Made by a program: the position numbers and the translations under genes. From assembly GCA_920105625.2 (NCBI GenBank), contig OV050030.1:347431477-347495476 (forward strand): a stretch of 64,000 bases of DNA, in the 5' to 3' direction. Every line of letters begins with the position of its first letter. Position 1 is the stretch's first letter. Below are positions 59,631 to 64,000 of the stretch, piece after piece. The notes beneath the pieces are model-generated. The model saw only the letters and a list, made by a program, of their open reading frames with translations, searched no databases and had not been told where the DNA came from. Source of the stretch: Clusia tigrina (taxonomy: Eukaryota > Arthropoda > Insecta > Diptera > Clusiidae).

Positions 59631-60799
59631 GAATACAGATTCGATTAGCGAGGCTTTTAAAATTATTCTCGAGGTACGGCACCAAAACTACACTATTAGT
59701 CGAAACACCCAATTAAATAACAGAGACAACCGAACCTATAGAAACAATTTAAGTGACTCACACAATAATAGATCAAATAATTACGATCGCAATATTAATA
59801 ACAATACATCCCAGATAAAGAATCTCTATCAACAGAACCGAAATATGATAAAAAATATAAATTGTATTATTGATTACCCCAAACGACAGCTAATTACAGA
59901 AAGTGCTACACTAATATTCTATCTTTCTCAAACTGAAGAGTCTTATGATAAATTCGCATCCCAGGAAAATATAAAGGAAATATTTCAAAATCAAGGGACA
60001 GATCCCCTAAACACTAATGAAAATGTTCTTTTAAGCGATTTCGAGAAAAACAAACTAAAAAAATTTAGACACGCTTTTAATGAGGAAAATGATAATCTAA
60101 CATTTACTAATGAAATGAACAAAATTGTTACAAAAAATGATATTCCTATCCACTCTAAATTATATAGATACCCAGAGATTCACAAGGAGGAGGTTAAAAG
60201 AGAAATTAATGATATTTTAAAGCAAAATATAATCCGTGAATCAAATAGTCCATATAACAGACCACTCTGGATTGTCCCCAAAAAATCTGACAACCCAAGC
60301 GATTTCAAATGGCGTATAGTCATAGACTACAGAAAACTCAATAGTAATTCCATAGAAGATAGGTATCCAATACCGAATATGGAAGACATATTCGACAAAT
60401 TGGGAAAATGCCAATACTTCTCTGCAATCGATCAAAGGGTTTTCACCAGATTGAGATGGACAATAATGATATCCATAACACAACCTTTTCTACGGCGGAC
60501 GGACATTACCAGTATTTACGAATGCCATTTAGTCTACGTAATGCTCCCGCTACTTTCCAACGCCTTATGAATAATATGTTAAAAGAGTTTATAGCAAAAT
60601 CTGTCTCGTTTGCCTTGACGACATCTTAGTTTTCTCTACCAGCATAGAGGAACATATAGAATCTCTAAGCAAAATTGTTAATACTTTGAATGAAGCCAAC
60701 CTGATAATTCAATTGAGCAAGTGCAGATTTTTAACAAAACAAACAGAATTTATTGATCACGTCGATTCAGCAGAGGGAATTAAAACAAACCCAAAAAAA
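59620..60799 (+). pseudogene. pol: gag-protease stub-RT, unit 6
   Basis: Shared fusion, frameshift and CLDD; no private lesion seen. Confidence 0.85.
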
Positions 60800-61594
60800 T
60801 AGAAGCAATAAATCAAATTAAATTGCCAAGACCGCAAAAGGAGAGCAAGTCATTCTTGGGAATTTACCAGCGTTTTATCAAAGACTACTCAAAAATTGCA
60901 CACCACCTTTAAATATTTAAAGAAGAACGCAAAAATCAATTGAAGGGACTCTGACTACATAGAAGCATTTCAAAAGCTTAAGCTACTACTCCAAAGTGAC
61001 CCAATCCTTACTCCCCCAGATTTTGGAAATAAATTCACACTTATTACCGACGCAAGTAATTTTGCATTACGCGCGGTTCTTACACAGAATGGCAAGGTGA
61101 TATCTTACGCTAGCAGATCACTTAATGGTCACGAACAAAAATATAGCACAATCGAAAAAGTATTGCTAGTGATCGTTTGGGCAACTAAATACTTTCGACC
61201 AAACTGCAAATTACAGCGTTGGAAAATAAAACTCAATGAATTTGGCTTTGACATCGAGTACATTAAGGGCAAGGAAAACGTTGTAGCAAATGGTTTAAAC
61301 CGCATTGTCTTTGATGAGAATAAAAAGACAGACAACCATTCCTTTTTAGATGCAAATCTAAATAAACTTTTTGAAATCTCAGATAACGAGCTAAACAATG
61401 CGGCCTCACTAAATCAGGAAGAAAATTTAGATTGTGATGATGGAGACACTATCCACAGTGCACACACTGATAGTTTGAACCTTATCCCAATTACAGAAAA
61501 GCCAATTAACATTTTGAAAAACCAACTAATTATTAATCTCGCCCAAAGACATCTAAAACTACAAAAATCTTATACGAGTATAGAAATAAAATAA
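60800..61594 (+). pseudogene. pol: RNase H region, unit 6, extra nonsense codon
   Basis: TTA to TGA at 60941-60943 truncates the frame that is open in units 1-5; the internal deletion is shared. Confidence 0.85.
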
Positions 61595-61779
61595 GACATA
61601 CAATACTAATAACTCCACAAAGTGATCTTTTGGTGATAATGAAAGAAATGCTTAAAATTAAAGGATTAATTGTTGTTTTTATTCAGAATCGTACATTATT
61701 TTTAAAGTTTCAGGACTTGTATTCAAAATACTTTTAAGCTAACAAAAACCTTAAAGTCTTGCAATCGCACACATTTATT

Positions 61780-62772
61780 GAGCATGTAATAGATACATAA
61801 AAGTTACTGGACTTAATTGAAAAGAAGCGTAGGGAAAACAACCACAGGGGAATTAACGAAATTTTTCGAAGAAATAAAGAATACTTATTATTATCCAAAC
61901 TTAAAAAAAATTATGCAGAAATATATAATTAACTGCGAAATCTGTAACTTAGCAAAGTACGACAGAAACCCTATTAAGCACACCTTTAACGTCACTGCCA
62001 CACCCCAAAAGCACAATGATATAGTTCATGTTGACATTTGGTATCCTCAAAGGAACGTGATGGTTTCGACCAGTTTAGATAGATTGATAAAGTATGCTAC
62101 CGCTCACGTTCTGAAAGACAGAACATGGCCATCTATTATAGACGCCCTCAAGAAAAGTTTCCAATACGTAGGTAAACCGACACTACTAATAACAGATAAT
62201 GAACTAACCACTGTAAATATCAAACAATCTTTAATAGAGCAAAGTATCGATGTTCATTACACTACAACTTATCTTAAAACAGGTAATGCTGCTGTTCAGA
62301 GACTACATGGTACGCTGAATGAACTCATGAGGCGTTTTAATTCCGACCCCAATAACAAAGATGACCTGCAAGATAAAGTTTTCAAAGCTATAATAGCATA
62401 CAATAACATGATACACTCTGTGACAAAAAACAGACCGATCGACTTACTAAACAACTTAATTACTAAAGGAGAAATGACTTACATTTACAAAAAGTAGCCC
62501 ACATTAATTCTTTAAACATAAAAAAGAAAAAAATGTGTAGAAATTTTGACAGCATATTTATTGATAATAATAGGGTAAGCAAAGCTCAGCCTAAATATAA
62601 GAAAATCGACAACTATAAGATAGAGGATAATCACTTCATTTCTAAGAATAATAAATTTAAGAAATCTCATAAGACCCAAATTAAAAGAAAATATAAATAC
62701 CAAAATAATAGCAATGATCATACCGTAGAAATACATAATTTAGAAACAGCCAATCGATGTACATTACGATAG
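61780..62772 (+). pseudogene. int: Integrase, unit 6
   Basis: Shared Gln at the catalytic position; translation as unit 1. Confidence 0.85.
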
Positions 62773-62903
62773 ACCAACATTATTGTAAAAGAAAGGAAAT
62801 CTTTGTTTGTATAAGAAAAAAATTATTAATAATTAGAAAAATTTTTTAAGCAATTAAACACTTTACTTCAGCAGGTACTGCTGCAGCTAGGGGTGGAGGA
62901 GTC

Positions 62904-63116
62904 AGTTATACATGTATAACATATGAAATAATAACAATAACAACATTAATATATAAAGACAATAATGTAATCATTGGTATGACGCGCATAGTTGTCGAAT
63001 AAACTAGTGTACATAGAATACAAACAATTGTTATACATTTTGTATGAATAAAGTTGTATGAATGAAGTAATCATTAGAAGAAACATAAAAGTGCAACATC
63101 TAATCAGTCGCTTAAT
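62904..63116 (+). repeat. LTR of unit 7
   Basis: 213 bp with the terminal palindrome and AATAAA signal. Confidence 0.9.
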
Positions 63117-63676
63117 TGGCGACGAGGACAACAAAATAAGAAAATATAAAAACCTTATGGCTTACCTTTACAAAGAAAAATAAAATGATAGAAAAGTTAT
63201 TGAGGAAAAAGAAGAAAAACATTAAACATAAAATAAATATAAAAGAAATACATATATAGTTAATACATATAGTTATTTAAACAACTTAAAATGCTTCACG
63301 AGTGTTTTGACGAAAAGGTCAGAAAAAGAACAATAATTAATTATTATAAACTGAAATAAATATATTGAAATAATTTAAATAAAAAACATTGACTTGAATA
63401 AAAAAGGAAAAACAATAGTAATGTTGTAATAGAAAGAACAGGTTTCCAATACCATGTTTTATTCGACCTTGAAAGGAGAATAAACGGAATTAACATCAAC
63501 TTTAAATTCGCCTCACAGTTCAAAAAGAGAGCATTAGCAACCACAAGCTGCAGCAACGATTAGAGCAGTAACCGACTCCGACGTCACGTAAGCACATTAG
63601 GCAGCAGAAGTAAGGCATCAACAGTTAAGATCTACAACCATAACAGCTCCAGCATTTATCATCTAATTTTCATTTT

Positions 63677-64000
63677 TTGGAACTGGTAATTGCCAGCTTT
63701 AATTTAGTATTAAGTTGTATAAAAAATATCGATAATTTTGATGGTACTGACTTAAACCAATTACCTGATTTTTTGTCACAAGTAGAGATAATTATACCAT
63801 TAATTGAAAATTTTAACCAAAGTTCTAAAAACATTATTTTTAGCTTTGTGAAAAATTAATGCACCGGACAGGCGACAGAAGAAATTCAAAGAACTGGGCA
63901 AGTTAATGACTGGTCGGACTTAAAAAAAGTTCTACTAGACAATTTTGGAGAAAAACCAACAATTGTTGAGTTAATGGACGAACTTAAAACATGCAGACGG
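63677..64000 (+). pseudogene. gag: gag, unit 7, partial
   Basis: Same gag start and shared TAA as the other units; the 3' part is outside the window. Confidence 0.8.

Larger units (their letters stand above)
58360..62903 (+). mobile_element. Array unit 6
   Basis: Adds a private nonsense codon in RNase H at 60941-60943 and a few leader substitutions (near 58616 and 58965). Confidence 0.92.
35652..64000 (+). repeat. Tandem array of a dead gypsy-type element (6 units and a partial 7th)
   Basis: Seven LTRs begin at 35652, 40194, 44738, 49274, 53818, 58360 and 62904, giving periods of 4542, 4544, 4536, 4544, 4542 and 4544 bp. Units are head to tail, each with one LTR followed by the internal region, so neighbouring units share an LTR. 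Units are almost identical, and all carry the same inactivating lesions. The array continues past the right edge of the window. Confidence 0.97.
62904..64000 (+). mobile_element. Array unit 7, cut by window edge
   Basis: LTR at 62904-63116, leader and the first 324 bp of gag (63677-64000), with a T-to-G change near 63850. The unit presumably continues beyond the window. Confidence 0.92.

Noticed and set aside
35652..64000. CRISPR or bacterial tandem repeat structure
   Set aside because: The repeats are 4.5-kb retrotransposon units, not short spaced repeats, and the content is eukaryotic.

Overview
This window looks like repeat-rich, probably heterochromatic DNA of a dipteran insect, a fly. 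No host gene, rRNA gene, tRNA gene or CRISPR array can be supported. Nearly everything recognisable is a broken transposable element: BEL/Pao, Ty3/gypsy including env-bearing errantivirus-like fragments, R1/LOA-, I- and Jockey-type non-LTR retrotransposons, and one mariner/Tc1-superfamily DNA transposon. The fly assignment rests on this mixture, the AT-rich background and a tRNA-Tyr-like primer-binding sequence. The species cannot be named from the sequence.

Layout. 1-430 is an unclassified interspersed repeat. 433-4902 is a decayed BEL/Pao element (gag, protease, reverse transcriptase, RNase H, integrase, LTR). It is followed at 4905-4940 by a sequence that reads as the antisense of the 3' 36 nt of tRNA-Tyr, including CCA. 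4941-6230 is a minus-strand gypsy relic and 6250-7811 a plus-strand R1/LOA-like relic. 7589-31005 is a direct tandem triplication of a ~7.7-kb patchwork of older TE fragments. 31006-33070 is the 5' part of the Jockey-like element in which the triplication ends. 33700-34020 is a gag scrap. 34137-35439 is a mariner-like element inserted in a TATATG-type microsatellite. 35652-64000 is a head-to-tail array of six complete units and one cut-off unit of a ~4.54-kb dead gypsy-type element, each unit having one ~213-bp LTR; the array runs off the right edge.

The most notable results concern genome structure. (1) All units of the LTR array for which the site is present share the same lethal lesions: deletion of the gag zinc knuckle and most of protease, CLDD in the RT active site, an RNase H deletion, and Gln in place of the integrase catalytic Glu. 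The array therefore most likely grew by DNA-level recombination after the element died. (2) The triplication junctions share a 4-bp GACT with both ancestral boundaries. The middle copy resembles copy 3 to the left of a 401-bp private insert and copy 1 to its right, the signature of unequal crossing over between two pre-existing copies. (3) The tRNA-Tyr-like primer site differs from the remembered tRNA at the position corresponding to A58, which is commonly methylated, as expected if reverse transcriptase read through that base.

No gene set works together as a pathway. The longest coding stretch outside the array is the 299-codon mariner-type transposase body, whose N-terminal DNA-binding part is frameshifted.
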